NCBI RefSeq assembly: GCF_016808095.1 | Contig: NC_068976.1 | Location: 18,260,371-18,324,370 of the forward strand | From: Vigna angularis | Lineage: Eukaryota > Streptophyta > Magnoliopsida > Fabales > Fabaceae | Reading direction: 5' to 3' | Length of the DNA: 64,000 nucleotides | Notes under the pieces: generated by a model | What the model was told of the DNA's origin: nothing | Seen by the model: only the letters and a program-made list of their open reading frames with translations | Database searches by the model: none | Shown: positions 23,375 to 35,305 of the stretch, piece after piece | Layout of the letters: every line of letters starts with the position of its first letter | Numbering within the stretch: the first letter of the stretch is position 1 | Program-made: the position numbers and the translations under genes

Positions 23375-23786
23375 CAACGCCAACCTTCATTAGGTTGACC
23401 ATATACCCGCAAAGCATAGCGTGAACAAGGCAAAAGCTTTCTAAAAGAATTAAAAGTGACCATGTACGATCTTGCAGACAAAATTTAACAATTTTTAGTT
23501 TGAGTATGATGAGAGAGCCAACCCAAGATTTCCATAATCTAAATATCAATATTATCCGAAACATAACACGTCTTTGACTACATTAATCTGTACTATTTAT
23601 CGTTGTTGATACTCAATGTCAACATACAAATATAATGTGAAAGATATTGCTGATTGAAGAGGCAGCATATACTGACATATATTCTTCACAGCTAATATCA
23701 AGAAACTCCTAATATTGATTCTTTAGAGAAAATAAAAGTGTGCCAAAATTGAACCTACAATTCTTACAGAGCATTGTATCCTTAAC
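23375..23786. other. 3' flank of the truncated PPR gene
   Basis: Probable 3' untranslated and flanking sequence of the minus-strand PPR gene. From 23426 leftward-to-rightward it is part of the segment duplicated in inverted form at 30175-31216. No gene is seen. Confidence 0.5.
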
Positions 23787-24469
23787 TTACTGTACACTTA
23801 CATCAGAACTATTTTTTCTTACATGTCTTTTCTTGTAGTACTTCCAAAACTCATCTTTCTGCCTAATCACTTTCACACCAGTCTTACTTTTAATCTGAGC
23901 AAGCAAGGCTCTCCAATCCTTGTTTTTCCGAGCAGCTCTGGCCTCCAGAATGGCCAGAAGAGTCTGATAAGAACTGACATCCATAGTCTGTTTATTCTTG
24001 ACCATCTGCTTGTGATAAAGAAATGCCCGCTTAAAATCATGAAATCTGACAAAGGCAAATATCATAGTCGAGTAAGTTACAGAATCTGGTTGTAATTTAA
24101 GAACTGCCATCTCTTTGAATATCTGTGGCAGTTTTGAGAGTTGCCCTCCCTTTGCATGTGCATTTATCAGCATATTGTATGTCACCACTGTTGGTTGCAT
24201 TCCAAGCTTTCCAAACTCAGATATTATGCCTCTTGCCTCCATGTAGAGACCTTGTTTAGCAAAACCATCAACAAGAATGTTGAACGTTGTCCGTGTCGGT
24301 TCGGTTTTGTCATTCTTCATCAACTTCCATATTTCCATAAGTATTTGAGCTTCACCTGCCCGCCTAAGCACATCTAGTAAAGTATTGTAGGTTTCTACAG
24401 AAGGTTTAATACCTTCCATTTTCATGTTTTCAAATGCTATGTAAGCTTTCTCATGCAAGCCATTAATTG
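23426..24469. repeat. Inverted duplication, copy 1 (3' half of PPR gene plus flank)
   Basis: This 1044-bp block matches the reverse complement of 30175-31216 almost perfectly. The visible differences include a 2-bp indel at the inner end and two amino-acid changes in the shared coding part. The two copies flank the intact PPR gene at 26516-27958. Confidence 0.9.
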
Positions 24470-25095
24470 AATATGCATGGATTAGTGCTGTATAAGAATG
24501 TGAGGTGGATTTTATACCAACTTCCTTCATCCTCAAGAATGCATCTGCAGCTGCCAGGTCACTCGGGGTTTTTTGCTTACCATATGCACTGATTAGACAA
24601 GTATATGATTCGGCATTTGGCTTCAAGCCAACATCTTTCATTTCTGCCATTAGCTTTTCTACAATCTTGGGTTGCATTCTTCTGCTGTATGCATGCATTA
24701 GAATGTTGAAGGTAGCTACAGTAGGCTTAATCCCTTTGGCTCTCATCTCCACAAAAAGCCCTTCAGCTGCTTCTACATGGTTGTATTTACAGTATGAATC
24801 CATCAGAGTGTTGTACACAATTGCATTTGAAGAAACCCCTTTTTGCTCCATTTCGGATTGAATGACCAGAGCTACCCGCATCAGACCCTCATCACAAAAA
24901 GACTTTACTAATGCACATAGGACTTCTTCATTCCATTTGAACCCTTTTCTATTCATTTTCTCAAAAAATTGCCATGCATCTTTTGCACTATGGCCAAGTT
25001 TTCTCATAACGGTAATCATAAGAGAACATGTCGCATGATCTGGATGAATATTCTCTATTTCCATCGACTCATACACTTTCCAAGCATCTTCGTAC
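23787..25095 (-). CDS. P-class pentatricopeptide repeat (PPR) protein, C-terminal exon only
   Basis: The exon starts at a clear acceptor (TTATTTTAG then GTACGAAGATGC, first base 25095) and encodes about 436 residues to a stop at 23787. It carries tandem 35-residue PPR motifs, for example VYNTLMDSYCKYNHVEAAE, TFNILMHAYSRRMQPKIVE and TYNTLLDVLRRAGEAQ. P-class PPR proteins bind RNA in plastids or mitochondria. After the repeats comes a basic tail (RALLAQIKSK, DEFWKYYKKRHVRK) reminiscent of EMB1006-like plastid PPR proteins, a tentative link. The 5' exons and targeting peptide are not found between here and the next gene; a copia fragment lies at 25328. The gene is therefore probably 5' truncated, or has lost its first exon to rearrangement. 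Confidence 0.8.
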
Positions 25096-25327
25096 CTAAA
25101 ATAAGAACACGATAAAATCTTACACAATACATTGTATAGCATTTCATAAAAAAAATGCTGACCAAAACAGAGTAAGATAATTTGTAGTAGGAAGAGATGA
25201 AATAACTTTTTGTAACATCAAGTTCTTGGTAAGGAATTAAATGTGTTTACGATACTTAATTAGTATTCCCCCAACGTAGCACAGTATTATGTTGGAAAGC
25301 AGCGCCTAAACATGTGAAGAAGACACA

Positions 25328-25630
25328 TTGACTATGAAGATATATATTGATGCTGACTATGCAGGTTCTATTACTGACAGAAAATCTACTTCTGGATATT
25401 GTGTATTTCTTGGAGATAGTATGGTAACATGGAGAAGCAAAAAGCAAGATAGAGTATCACGTTCTAGTGCAGAAGCTGAATTTCGAGCCCTTGCTCAAGG
25501 AATGTGTGAAGGACTCTGGATGAAAATCATTTTGGATGATCTTAGAGTCAAAGTGGAGAACCCGGTGCAACTACACTGCAACCTTTATCTTAATCAAGGA
25601 TTAAAATCAATCCAACTAAGTGTAATATAA
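25328..25630 (+). pseudogene. Ty1/copia RNase H fragment
   Basis: About 90 codons match the copia RNase H domain: the first Asp in YIDADYAGS, the DRKSTSGYCVFLG stretch and the Glu in SSAEAEFRAL. The following CDN motif is degenerate (LHCN) and the frame soon stops. No LTRs or other domains are next to it, so it is a relic, lying just upstream of the truncated PPR exon. Confidence 0.8.
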
Positions 25631-26515
25631 TAATTTTTCTAGTCCCAATAACAATGCTTAATTTGATTCCGGTTTTGCAGAAAATTAACACATTTGTATC
25701 ATGTAGAACATTATTAAATTATATACAACATAAGCTAGTAACAAAGTGACATCATAAAATGCAGACCCACCTCAAATGGCATTTTAACAGCTGAAAATTT
25801 AGGCCAAAAGAAACAACATACTGAAAATCTAAGAATATCATTCTAAGTCTGCGATCAATAAAAGTAAGTTTTAAAGGGAGCTTTACCAGCAGGGTAAGTG
25901 ACATCACTGATTTGTCAGAGATCATGAACAGCCACTAGCGCAAGGTTTTTCTTCACTAAATGATAATCAGGATATTTTCCAATTCACTAGGGACAAATCC
26001 AAAGCAAATACTTTTAACCCCCGCTCACTTCCAATAAAACTTCATCGATCATCAAGCATAAAATCTTAACTCAAATTCAAAGGGTGAATACACCCATGCT
26101 AATTTAGAGATATTCTAACTTTAGAGGAAGTTTTCCCTATAACATGCAGGGCATCATTATGTCACATTCGAAAATCTAGTGGATAATGGTCTTGTGATCT
26201 CATCAGAAATGACATGGCATACAATGTTTGATCATCAATGCATTTTATATTTGGGAAGGACTTGGCAGTATCCGCATATCTGCCAAAGGAAAAGGAAAAT
26301 CTTATGAAAAGAAGCAACATAAAAAATTATAATACCAGAAATCAGAGTGAATAAGTAAAGGAAAAAGTCTACCAGTAAGTTAAGCGGTCTGATTTCTATA
26401 TTACATAATAGGCAGATCCCAAGTATACAAAACTGTGGTTACAAAACTGTTTTGACAACAAAATAGTATTCAAAGCTTGCTATATGTTTCTAGTTGCCAA
26501 CTGCATTCACCTTTT
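25631..26515. other. Intergenic interval between the two PPR genes
   Basis: AT-rich sequence with no convincing open frame on either strand. It may contain intron or promoter remnants of the truncated PPR gene and the 3' flank of the next gene. Confidence 0.4.
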
Positions 26516-27958
26516 TTAATCATGTAAAGGCTCCTTGACAAGAAGATTCATTTTCTCATGAAGAAATTTGAGCACATCTTCTCTCCCTTCCTTTAAAAGC
26601 AACTGTCTCAACCTCCCAAACGTAATACGTGATGGTCGAATTCCCTTCTCTATCATCTCTTCAAGCACAACACAAGCTTTTGCGGCATCACCTTTTTCAC
26701 ACAGCCCCTTGACAAGGGCAGAAAAGGTGTGCATGCTTGGAACAAATTGTTTTGACTTCATAAACTTCCATATTTGCAGAGCCATTTCCAGATCATTTTT
26801 CTCACAAAACATTTTTATCATCATTGTGTAAGTATCAGCATCCGGTTCACATAACTTGATCATCTGGCGGAAAACTCTAAAAGCTCTATCAGTCTGTCCC
26901 TGACCAATCATACTGCTTATGATAACATTGCAGGTCCTTGAATTCGGCGCAACGCCATTGATCTCCATCTCCTGCAAGACCCTGCGCACATTTTTAAACT
27001 TATTTACTTTACAAAAGGCACCAATCAAGGCATTATAAACCACAACATCAGCCTTGATTCCCTTCCTCTCCATCTCCTGGAATGAATCAATAGCATCTTC
27101 AATTCGGTGCTCCACTCCATAAGTATGAACCAGGACACTATAAATGAAAGATGTAGGCCTGCAATTGCTCTCATCCATTTCCTTCACAACCTCAACTGCT
27201 TCATCGACCCTCCCTGCTTTGCAAAGAACATCAACCATTATACCATAAGTAACAACATCAGGATCACACCCAGCATGAACCATCTCTCCAAAAACCTCCC
27301 TTGCCCGGGGAAGATTGGGAGCTTTTCCCCACCCCTCCAGCAAAATGCTATAAGTTTTCGCGTCTGGTTCAAATCGACCCTTCATAGCATCAAAAATCTC
27401 CTGAGCCTTCCTCACATTGTTGGACTTGCACAAAGCACTTAACAAACCATTAAATGCAGCAAGATTTGGGACCACATCGTACTTATCCATGACATTAAAG
27501 GTGTAAACAGCCTCGTCGACCTTGTTAGCCCTAGCATACTTTCTCATCATGATGCAAAAAGTCTCCACATTTAGCATGCCCTTTTTCCTCATGGCATTAA
27601 CAAGGTCCCACACGATCTGGTACTGTCTAATCTTAGCCAGAGATTCAATCATCAAGTGATATGCCCTTATGCTGTGCGAGTACCCTCTCTGCTTCTCTGC
27701 CCACTCAAAGAACCGAAATGCTGACATGCCCGCATTCTCAAATCGTTTGAGAACATCTTCAACTAAATCAGGGGAAACTTTAACTCCAGTTTGATTAAGA
27801 GCAGTGTCAAGTGCCAGTGTGGGACACGTCATCATAACCTTGCTCACTCTCTCGCTCGCTTCTCCAACCTCCTGAATCGCCTCATTTGTGCTGTGCATTT
27901 TTGCAAACAATACCCATTTGGATAATATATTTTTTCTATGGGAACAAAGCTTAATCAT
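26516..27958 (-). CDS. Mitochondrial-type P-class PPR protein, APPR6-like (At1g77360-like)
   Basis: A single uninterrupted frame of 480 codons from the ATG at 27958. A short basic N terminus (MIKLCSHRKNILSKW) could be an organelle presequence; an internal Met (MHSTNEAIQEV) is a possible alternative start. About ten consecutive PPR motifs follow, e.g. TFCIMMRKYARANKVDEAVY, TYGIMVDVLCKAGRVDEAVE and VYNALIGAFCKVNKFKNVRR. The C terminus (KEGREDVLKFLHEKMNLLVK) recalls Arabidopsis At1g77360 (APPR6), a PPR protein needed for early pollen development; that assignment is from memory. Such proteins bind organelle RNA. The gene is intronless, as usual for PPR genes, and lies between the arms of an inverted duplication. 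Confidence 0.85.
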   Translation of the reverse strand: MIKLCSHRKNILSKWVLFAKMHSTNEAIQEVGEASERVSKVMMTCPTLALDTALNQTGVKVSPDLVEDVLKRFENAGMSAFRFFEWAEKQRGYSHSIRAYHLMIESLAKIRQYQIVWDLVNAMRKKGMLNVETFCIMMRKYARANKVDEAVYTFNVMDKYDVVPNLAAFNGLLSALCKSNNVRKAQEIFDAMKGRFEPDAKTYSILLEGWGKAPNLPRAREVFGEMVHAGCDPDVVTYGIMVDVLCKAGRVDEAVEVVKEMDESNCRPTSFIYSVLVHTYGVEHRIEDAIDSFQEMERKGIKADVVVYNALIGAFCKVNKFKNVRRVLQEMEINGVAPNSRTCNVIISSMIGQGQTDRAFRVFRQMIKLCEPDADTYTMMIKMFCEKNDLEMALQIWKFMKSKQFVPSMHTFSALVKGLCEKGDAAKACVVLEEMIEKGIRPSRITFGRLRQLLLKEGREDVLKFLHEKMNLLVKEPLHD

Positions 27959-30174
27959 TGCGCGGACAAAGCAAGACTTGCAAATTATTCACCTGAAGCA
28001 AGCTCCACAATGGAGAGTCTGCAAACCCTAACGGGATATGACGATTGCTCAAGTCTGAAGTGGCGATTGCCGAAAAATTACTGGTATTTCTGTGAAACGA
28101 GTTTCAGGTCGCCATGGTTTGATGGTGGCTGATAGTGGTGAAGCCGCCGTTGTGTTCGGAAATCTCTCGAATTGGAGTGGTGAATGGATGTTGTTCACAA
28201 ACACAACTTAGTCAGCAAAACCATTTTTACAACTCCATACTAAATGCAAGAATGGATTTTTGTTTTCTTAAAGTTTACAATATTCTATATAAATTTGAAC
28301 CTATGTACAAATCACATGCTATAATTTAATACAATAATAGTTAATATTCTTGTTATGTTGTTTGTTTCTGAAATCCAACATTAAAAATAAAATTAATTTA
28401 CAATATAAAAATAAATAAGGCTTCATTTTATTTGATAATTTTATAGAATTAAATTAGATTCAATATTCATTTTTATAATAATTTTAGAGTTATATTAGTG
28501 TAAACTTTAATTTTGATTTATCTGAAATTATTATAATTTTACAATATTAATATATTCATTTTTATTATAAAATGTTTTATTATATTCCTAGTTTTATCAA
28601 GAGTACGTTATAAACGTCTCCTCTTAAATTATAAAAGATTTGTAGCACCGAACTTGTTTAAGAAACTAATAATTTAAATCTTTTTTATTTACCTAGTCAT
28701 GTTTACGAGGACAAACGAGTTGCTTACAACGTATATTCTATCAATTGCAAATTTTTATTTTCAAATGATGATCCGATCACATGTATGCACATTACAAATA
28801 GAATGGCTGGGGCCATAATAATGTCCATAACAAACATATTTTTTTTGACATTATTATCAATGTAACTTTTCAACTTTTTACATATTATATATAAAAAATA
28901 TAAAAGTTTATCTTCTCTCACATTCCTCCCCTTCTATTATTTTTTCTTCTTTTTTGTTTATAATAACTTCTCTCACATTCCTCTCTAACTGTTCAATTTC
29001 TTTAATTTTAAATTTAAATCTTTTAAACAATGTCTCAATTTGAAAAATATACATAAAAATAAATAAGCTATAAAAAATATGCATTACAAACAAAGTAATA
29101 AAAAGTATATCAATATTAAATTTTTAATTCATAAAATAAAATAATATGATAATAAAGCAGATACAAATAAGCATCTTATTTCCGCCTTAGTATGAAATTT
29201 ATATATCGTCAATTAATTAAAAGTAAAAGAGTATTTATCCATTAAAATATGCTTTAGTTATACTCTTATTACAAAATAAAAAGTGTCACAATAATATTTA
29301 ATGATTATATCATGCACACTAATTAGTTAGTTTTTTTGTCCAAAGTCGGATGTGATAAACTTAGGTTAATCATTTTTTAGGTATTATTTGCTTTCATGTT
29401 TGGAATTTAGTAACAATTTTATTCTTAAAAGACTTCTTGAGAAAATGAGAGGAGTTTTCATTTACCTCAATTCTTAAGGAGTGTGAATTGGGTGTATCCG
29501 AATAAACCTAATTCTTAAGCGATGTGAATTGGGTGTACTAGAACAAACCTCCTAGTCTCATATCGATTAGAAGTAAAATCAATTTAAAATATATAAGTGA
29601 GTACAAATTTCTTTTTACAAGTTAGTTTTGTAGAGTTGGTCAGGATTTAAAGTCCACTTTTTATATATATCAAAGTCATGGCTTAAAGCATATCTTAGCG
29701 ATAAATTTATTGGTTGTCGGACATATTTAATTAGTTTCTAGTCTCATACTCAAGACTTAAAGTTCACTTTTTAACATAGGGCTAGAGGAGTTTTTGTCTC
29801 CATAAATGGTGTCAATGTTTTGGTTTTAAGTTTGTCAAGTGACATCTCAATCGTATCCAAGGTATTCCACTTTAAAGTTTGGAACTCCCTCATAGTTTTG
29901 TCCTTAAAATATGACTTGAATGTGAAAGGAGAAAGAAATATTTAAATTACACCAAAATAATACTTTTTTTATTTATAATTTATAATAATCATTTAGTAAT
30001 GGAGTTCAATCCATCGTGATTAAAATATGTTTTTGTGTATGGGATCAAGTGTCCACCTAAAAATGTTTTTTACACTCATTATCTTTTTTTCTTCGTGTCA
30101 AATACTCTAACCAATCAAGTGTACCTGGTAAAGATACTATAATATTAAGTTAACTCAGTATTTGATCATTTAAG
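27959..30174. other. AT-rich intergenic region
   Basis: About 2.2 kb of very AT-rich DNA. The first few hundred bases would hold the promoter of the minus-strand PPR gene. A small imperfect repeat (CTTAAGgaGTGTGAATTGGGTGTA) lies near 29473-29545. I see no gene or LTR ends. Confidence 0.45.
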
Positions 30175-31216
30175 CAATTAATGTTGCATGAGAAAGCTTA
30201 CATAGCATTTGAAAACATGAAAATGGAAGGTATTAAACCTTCTGTAGAAACCTACAATACTTTACTAGATGTGCTTAAGCGGGCAGGTGAAGCTCAAATA
30301 CTTATGGAAATATGGAAGTTGATGAAGAATGACAAAACCGAACCGACACGGACAACGTTCAACATTCTTGTTGATGGTTTTGCTAAACAAGGTCTCTACA
30401 TGGAGGCAAGAGGCATAATATCTGAGTTTGGAAAGCTTGGAATGCAACCAACAGTGGTGACATACAATATGCTGATAAATGCACATGCAAAGGGAGGGCA
30501 ACTCTCAAAACTGCCACAGATATTCAAAGAGATGGCAGTTCTTAAATTACAACCAGATTCTGTAACTTACTCGACTATGATATTTGCCTTTGTCAGATTT
30601 CATGATTTTAAGCGGGCATTTCTTTATCACAAGCAGATGGTCAAGAATAAACAGACTATGGATGTCAGTTCTTATCAGACTCTTCTGGCCATTCTGGAGG
30701 CCAGAGCTGCTCGGAAAAACAAGGATTGGAGAGCCTTGCTTGCTCAGATTAAAAGTAAGATTGGTGTGAAAGTGATTAGGCAGAAAGATGAGTTTTGGAA
30801 GTACTACAAGAAAAGACATGTAAGAAAAAATAGTTCTGATGTAAGTGTACAGTAAGTTAAGGATACAATGCTCTGTAAGAATTGTAGGTTCAATTTTGGC
30901 ACACTTTTATTTTCTCTAAAGAATCAATATTAGGAGTTTCTTGATATTAGCTGTGAAGAATATATGTCAGTATATGCTGCCTCTTCAATCAGCAATATCT
31001 TTCACATTATATTTGTATGTTGACATTGAGTATCAACAACGATAAATAGTACAGATTAATGTAGTCAAAGACGTGTTATGTTTCGGATAATATTGATATT
31101 TAGATTATGGAAATCTTGGGTTGGCTCTCTCATCATACTCAAACTAAAAATTGTTAAATTTTGTCTGCAAGATCGTACATGGTCACTTTTAATTCTTTTA
31201 GAAAGCTTTTGCCTTG
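30175..31216. repeat. Inverted duplication, copy 2
   Basis: Reverse-complement copy of 23426-24469, 1042 bp, ending where sequence diverges after TTTTGCCTTG. It carries the last 224 codons of the PPR gene plus about 360 bp of 3' flank. Confidence 0.9.
30181..30855 (+). pseudogene. Partial duplicate of the truncated PPR gene (224 codons)
   Basis: The frame matches the C-terminal half of the gene at 23787-25095 with two visible substitutions (R to K in LDVLRRAGE; T to I in KSKTGVK). It has no start context, targeting peptide or upstream repeats, and sequence before it is unrelated AT-rich DNA. Near identity implies a recent duplication. Read-through from a nearby promoter could make antisense RNA to the other copy, but nothing shows that it does. 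Confidence 0.8.
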
Positions 31217-32723
31217 AGGGATCAGAAAGGAGAGTCTGAAATATGGTGGTATTAGTATCAGGAGAAGTTTTTCCAAACTGTGTTGGCGAATTGGATGCAG
31301 TTGGAAGTAGCATTCTTCTTTGGATTTGATCAGCATTACAAAATATCATGGCTATATAGTTAACTGTGGAGAAGAAGCCACCTTGTGGAAAGTCCTCCCC
31401 TTGTGAAATCTCTTTGTATAGATCTTTGCTGTTGTGTTATCTCTTTGTACATATCTTTGCACTGCTCTTTTTTCAAGCATATGTATATTATTGTATATTA
31501 TTCATCCGTGTTGGTTTTATGGATTGAAGTTTAGATGGACTCACCAGGTCAGTGCTTCATTCCTGTATTTCTATTACTTGCATATTTGGAGATCTATTAA
31601 AATACAAATCTTTATTTTATGAATGTCGCATAGTTTTATGCAGGTCATCGCTAAACTTTTCCATGGGTGGAAGGGCAAAGTCAATCTACCGTCTTAGGTC
31701 ATACCATGTTTATAAACTTGTTCCATGTTTGCGTTATCCACATTTTCATGGAACTTATTATAGCAGCCTAATTGCATTTTATGGTAGAAGAATTCAATCC
31801 TTGTGCATAGGTTGCAAATATTTATTTTGAGTATTAAGTTAGCATCAACCGCAGGATTTTATTAAAACCTTTAATAATATAAAAGTAAATTATATAAATC
31901 ATATACATATTTTCTTTAGTTGATTAAAAAACATTTCCCTTTTTTTTCACGGTTCTCTTAAAATTATTAAGCCAATATATTTTTTAATAAAAATGAATAG
32001 ATTGGATATTTATTCCTCTTATTTAATAGCATTGACTAATTATAATATCTTTATTAGTTAAGTTAATCATACCGTCATCCATTAATGATGTCAATATCTA
32101 GGTGACTTCTCCAATTTTTCTATTGAAAACATGATATCACTTGTCTCGTAATTTATCATGTCATCAGTCCTGAAAATATTAGTTTTCTCAATTGATCCAT
32201 CTGCATTTATTACTCGAATTGTACAGTTGAAGTTATTAGCTAAACTTTATGACACCGGGGATTGGATCGGATTTGGATTGTTTTGGATGCAACTAATTCA
32301 ATATTTTTAAAATTTATATCTTAACCATTTATTTCATTGGATTAATCAGGTTAGAATTATTTAGTTTAGTTTATTTTAAGTAAATGACATAAATATAATA
32401 AATTTTATTAATAATTATTATAATAAACTATATTATTAAATTTTAACGAAAAATAGTATCATATTAAAAGTAAGATTTCTAATTTATAAATATTAAAATA
32501 TACATTTGAATTGAATTATATATTTATAGTGTATTACTTAAATTTGACCATAATTATTTATTTATTTTTTCTAATATTATCTGATTATCTAATCTAACTC
32601 AACTTTTAAATTTATTTTGGATTTTTTTAAATTGGATAAAAAAACAAGTATTTTTTCTCAACCCTAATATTAATGTTGAAAATCGATTCTTTGTTTCGTG
32701 AAAACCAAATTTCGACCGTAGTT
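31217..32723. other. AT-rich interval, possible old retroelement remnants
   Basis: 31360-31640 has a texture like a copia LTR (repeated TCTCTTTGTA(C/T)A with TTTGCTG/TTTGCAC), but no coding domain or boundaries support this. The rest, to 32723, is AT-rich and featureless. Confidence 0.35.
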
Positions 32724-34931
32724 TGTAACATCCCGATTATATAATAACAAATATTACATAATAAAGACGTCATCATTCAAATATAGAGAACAGTCAGAAT
32801 ACGACTTGTAATATAAGTACGAAATTACAGTCATCCAAAATAAAAGAAACGGAAATTCAAACTTAAACAGTTTATAGATTCGAACACTACACGTGTTCAG
32901 ATAGGAAATTCCTAAGAGGACTACTCCGCAGCCTCAGTATTCTCCAGCTCTTGCTCCAAAGGACTTTCCTCGACAACATCTGCTCCCATCCAAGTGGATA
33001 ATCATCGCCGAATAACATAATCCAAATTGGCACACAACACAAACAATGCAAGGGTGAGCTAGATATAAAAATCATGTTATCTCATAGTACAGTTAATTTA
33101 TGTCATCATAGATTTAAATACAGAAATATTTATGCATGCTTATTAAACCACAATCCACATATTCATATGACTCATCCGGATTTTGTATAATTGTCGGACT
33201 ATTGGTCGTCTCTACACTTGCTAGTTCTGCTGGTCTTTCTCCAACACTAGCAATACAAATCCCCCAAGCTGCCTATGTCTAAATTCAAAGACCATAGACG
33301 AGGACCTCCCTCTACTCTCACCACTCACATTGTTCTTCTCTACTTGAGTGTGAACAATGCTTTGAGTTTAGGGATAGACATACCATTTCGAAGCCCCTAC
33401 AATTATACAGACACAACTACAATATTTCACATAACCACTTTCATCCATCTCTCCCTGAGATTTCCGAATCATACTCAAATTCATCATTTACATCATATAA
33501 TCACAATAATTTATCATATTTCATACATTTTCATATTTTCTCACAGATCACATCATCACATATATTCCACACATTTATACACAGAATTCAATTCAAGAGA
33601 AAATAACACTAAAAAAAAATCCAACTTATACAGAATACTTATTTGGACGAATACTGTTTTCCAGAACGAACGCTACAGTACCTAACCGGTTTTTTTTTTT
33701 TTTTGAACGAACGTCCTAGGACGAACGTCGTTTTTCCGAACACCAGCCAAAATTGGACGAACGTCATTCTGGACGGACAAACGCTCTTTAACCAATTTGG
33801 ATGAACGTCCATTTCAGAACGGACGAACGCTCTTTTAATCAAACTGGACGAACGCTGATTTTGATATTTAGGCCGAACGCTATTTCCACCGAATGGACGG
33901 ACACTAGCCGAACCTTTTGGACGAACGCTAACTCAAAACGAACGCTCAACAACAGGCCGCTTCTTTGGACGAACGTTCAACAGGCCGAACGCTTCTCATG
34001 ACGAGCGCGAACGCTCGTCAAACTACGAAGAACGAACGCTCAAAATTGGGTGACAACTTGGACGAACGCGCGCCGAACGCAGGACGAACGCCAACTCAGG
34101 ACGAACGCGAAGTCAGGACGAACGCTCACTCAAATGTAGAACGAACGCTAATCTCAAACGAACGCGAACGATCGTCAACTGAAAACCGAACGCTCAGCGT
34201 ATTAAAAACCGGACGTTCAGACTTTGGCTATGTTGGACGAACGGTCAGAAAATACCGAACGTTCACTCGGACGAATAACTTGGACGAACGTCCCCTAAGA
34301 CGAACGCTCGAATATTTTGGACGAACGTTCAGAAATTTGTCTATTTGGACGAACGTTCAGCAAATAACCGAACGTTCAAAAATTGGCTAAGCCATTTTGG
34401 GACGAACGTCCAATTTGAAACCAAATTGGACGAACGGTTCTGCAGAATTTCTGCAGAATTGCAGATTTCCAGAAACATCAAATTCAACCCTTTCTTCCCA
34501 GATTTTACCCAGATTTGCATCATACAAAGCATATACAATCAATCAAACAAAAGATCTAGCTCCCCTTACCTCTTGAAGACTTCCTGTATGAATTCTTTGA
34601 ATCTATCCTCCTCAAGATGTGCAGCTCCAATCAACTCCTAGAACTTTGAACTTCTCCTCTCTTCACAAAATTTGCAGCAAAGCAGCAAGGATTCTTCCTC
34701 CTCCAGTGCAGAAACCCCCCCCAGTGCATGACCCCCTCTTCTCCTTTTATTTCCCACGCATTTGTGCTTGCTGAATGGTGCAAAAAATGAGGGAGAAAAT
34801 CACGGACGTTTGTCTCCCTTATTTTCTCAATAAAACAAAACTTCATTTATTTCTATGGGCGGCTGCACTGATTGCTTCTCTGATTGCCTCCCCCATCCCA
34901 TTTTAAAATAATAAAATAATAGGCCCTTACA
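32724..34931 (-). repeat. 3' LTR of gypsy element B
   Basis: Plus-strand start TGTAACATCCCGATTATATAA and end GGCCCTTACA. Along the element it begins TGTAAGGGCC, immediately after the purine-rich tract TTAGGGAGAA (plus strand 34932-34941). It contains a CGAACG motif field at 33640-34440. The 2.2-kb LTR has lost its 5' partner because the element is truncated at 45428. Confidence 0.85.
33640..34440. repeat. GACGAACGCTC motif field in LTR B
   Basis: Some thirty CGAACG-core motifs in 800 bp, many preceded by GGA and followed by CT or TC, ending just upstream of a GAATT-rich palindromic segment (CTGCAGAATTTCTGCAG at 34440-34456). Confidence 0.85.
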
Positions 34932-35305
34932 TTCTCCCTAACACAAAAATTTTCGTCCTCGAAAATTGTGTTTATAGAAATAAGTGAGGGTATGTTTTTT
35001 TCATTTCATCCTCTAGTTCCCAGGTGGAGTCGCCTATTTTTCCATCCCAGATGACCTTGACGAGTTTGACAGTTCTTCCTCTAAGTTGTTTGTTTTGGCT
35101 CTCTTCAATCCTTACGGGATGTACCTCCACCGACAAATCCTCTCTGACTTGCACATTTTCAACTTCAAGTATATGAGAAGAATCAGACACATATTTTCTC
35201 AGCTGGGATACATGGAACACCGGATGCAAGTTCGCTAACTGAGGTGGCATGGCTATCTCATAAGCTACCGGCCCTATACGTCGTAGGATCTGATAAGGGC
35301 CAAGA
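34932..35305 (-). pseudogene. Element B polymerase, chromodomain-like C terminus (split by the Sirevirus)
   Basis: From the insertion point leftward the frame encodes the end of integrase (PPQLANLHPVFHVSQLRKYV) and a chromodomain-like tail ending WELEDEMKKTYPHLF, with a stop at 34972, followed by the polypurine tract and LTR. This tail is typical of chromoviruses of the Tekay/Del type. The upstream half of the same frame resumes at 43997 after the 8.7-kb Sirevirus; CAAGA is duplicated at the two junctions. Confidence 0.85.

Noticed and set aside
25096..25142. N-terminal MLYNVLCKILSC of the truncated PPR frame
   Set aside because: A strong acceptor (TTATTTTAG) at 25096-25097 shows that these codons are intron sequence.
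28724..29093. Short minus-strand frames in the AT-rich region
   Set aside because: AT-rich composition alone explains them; no family resemblance and no gene signals.
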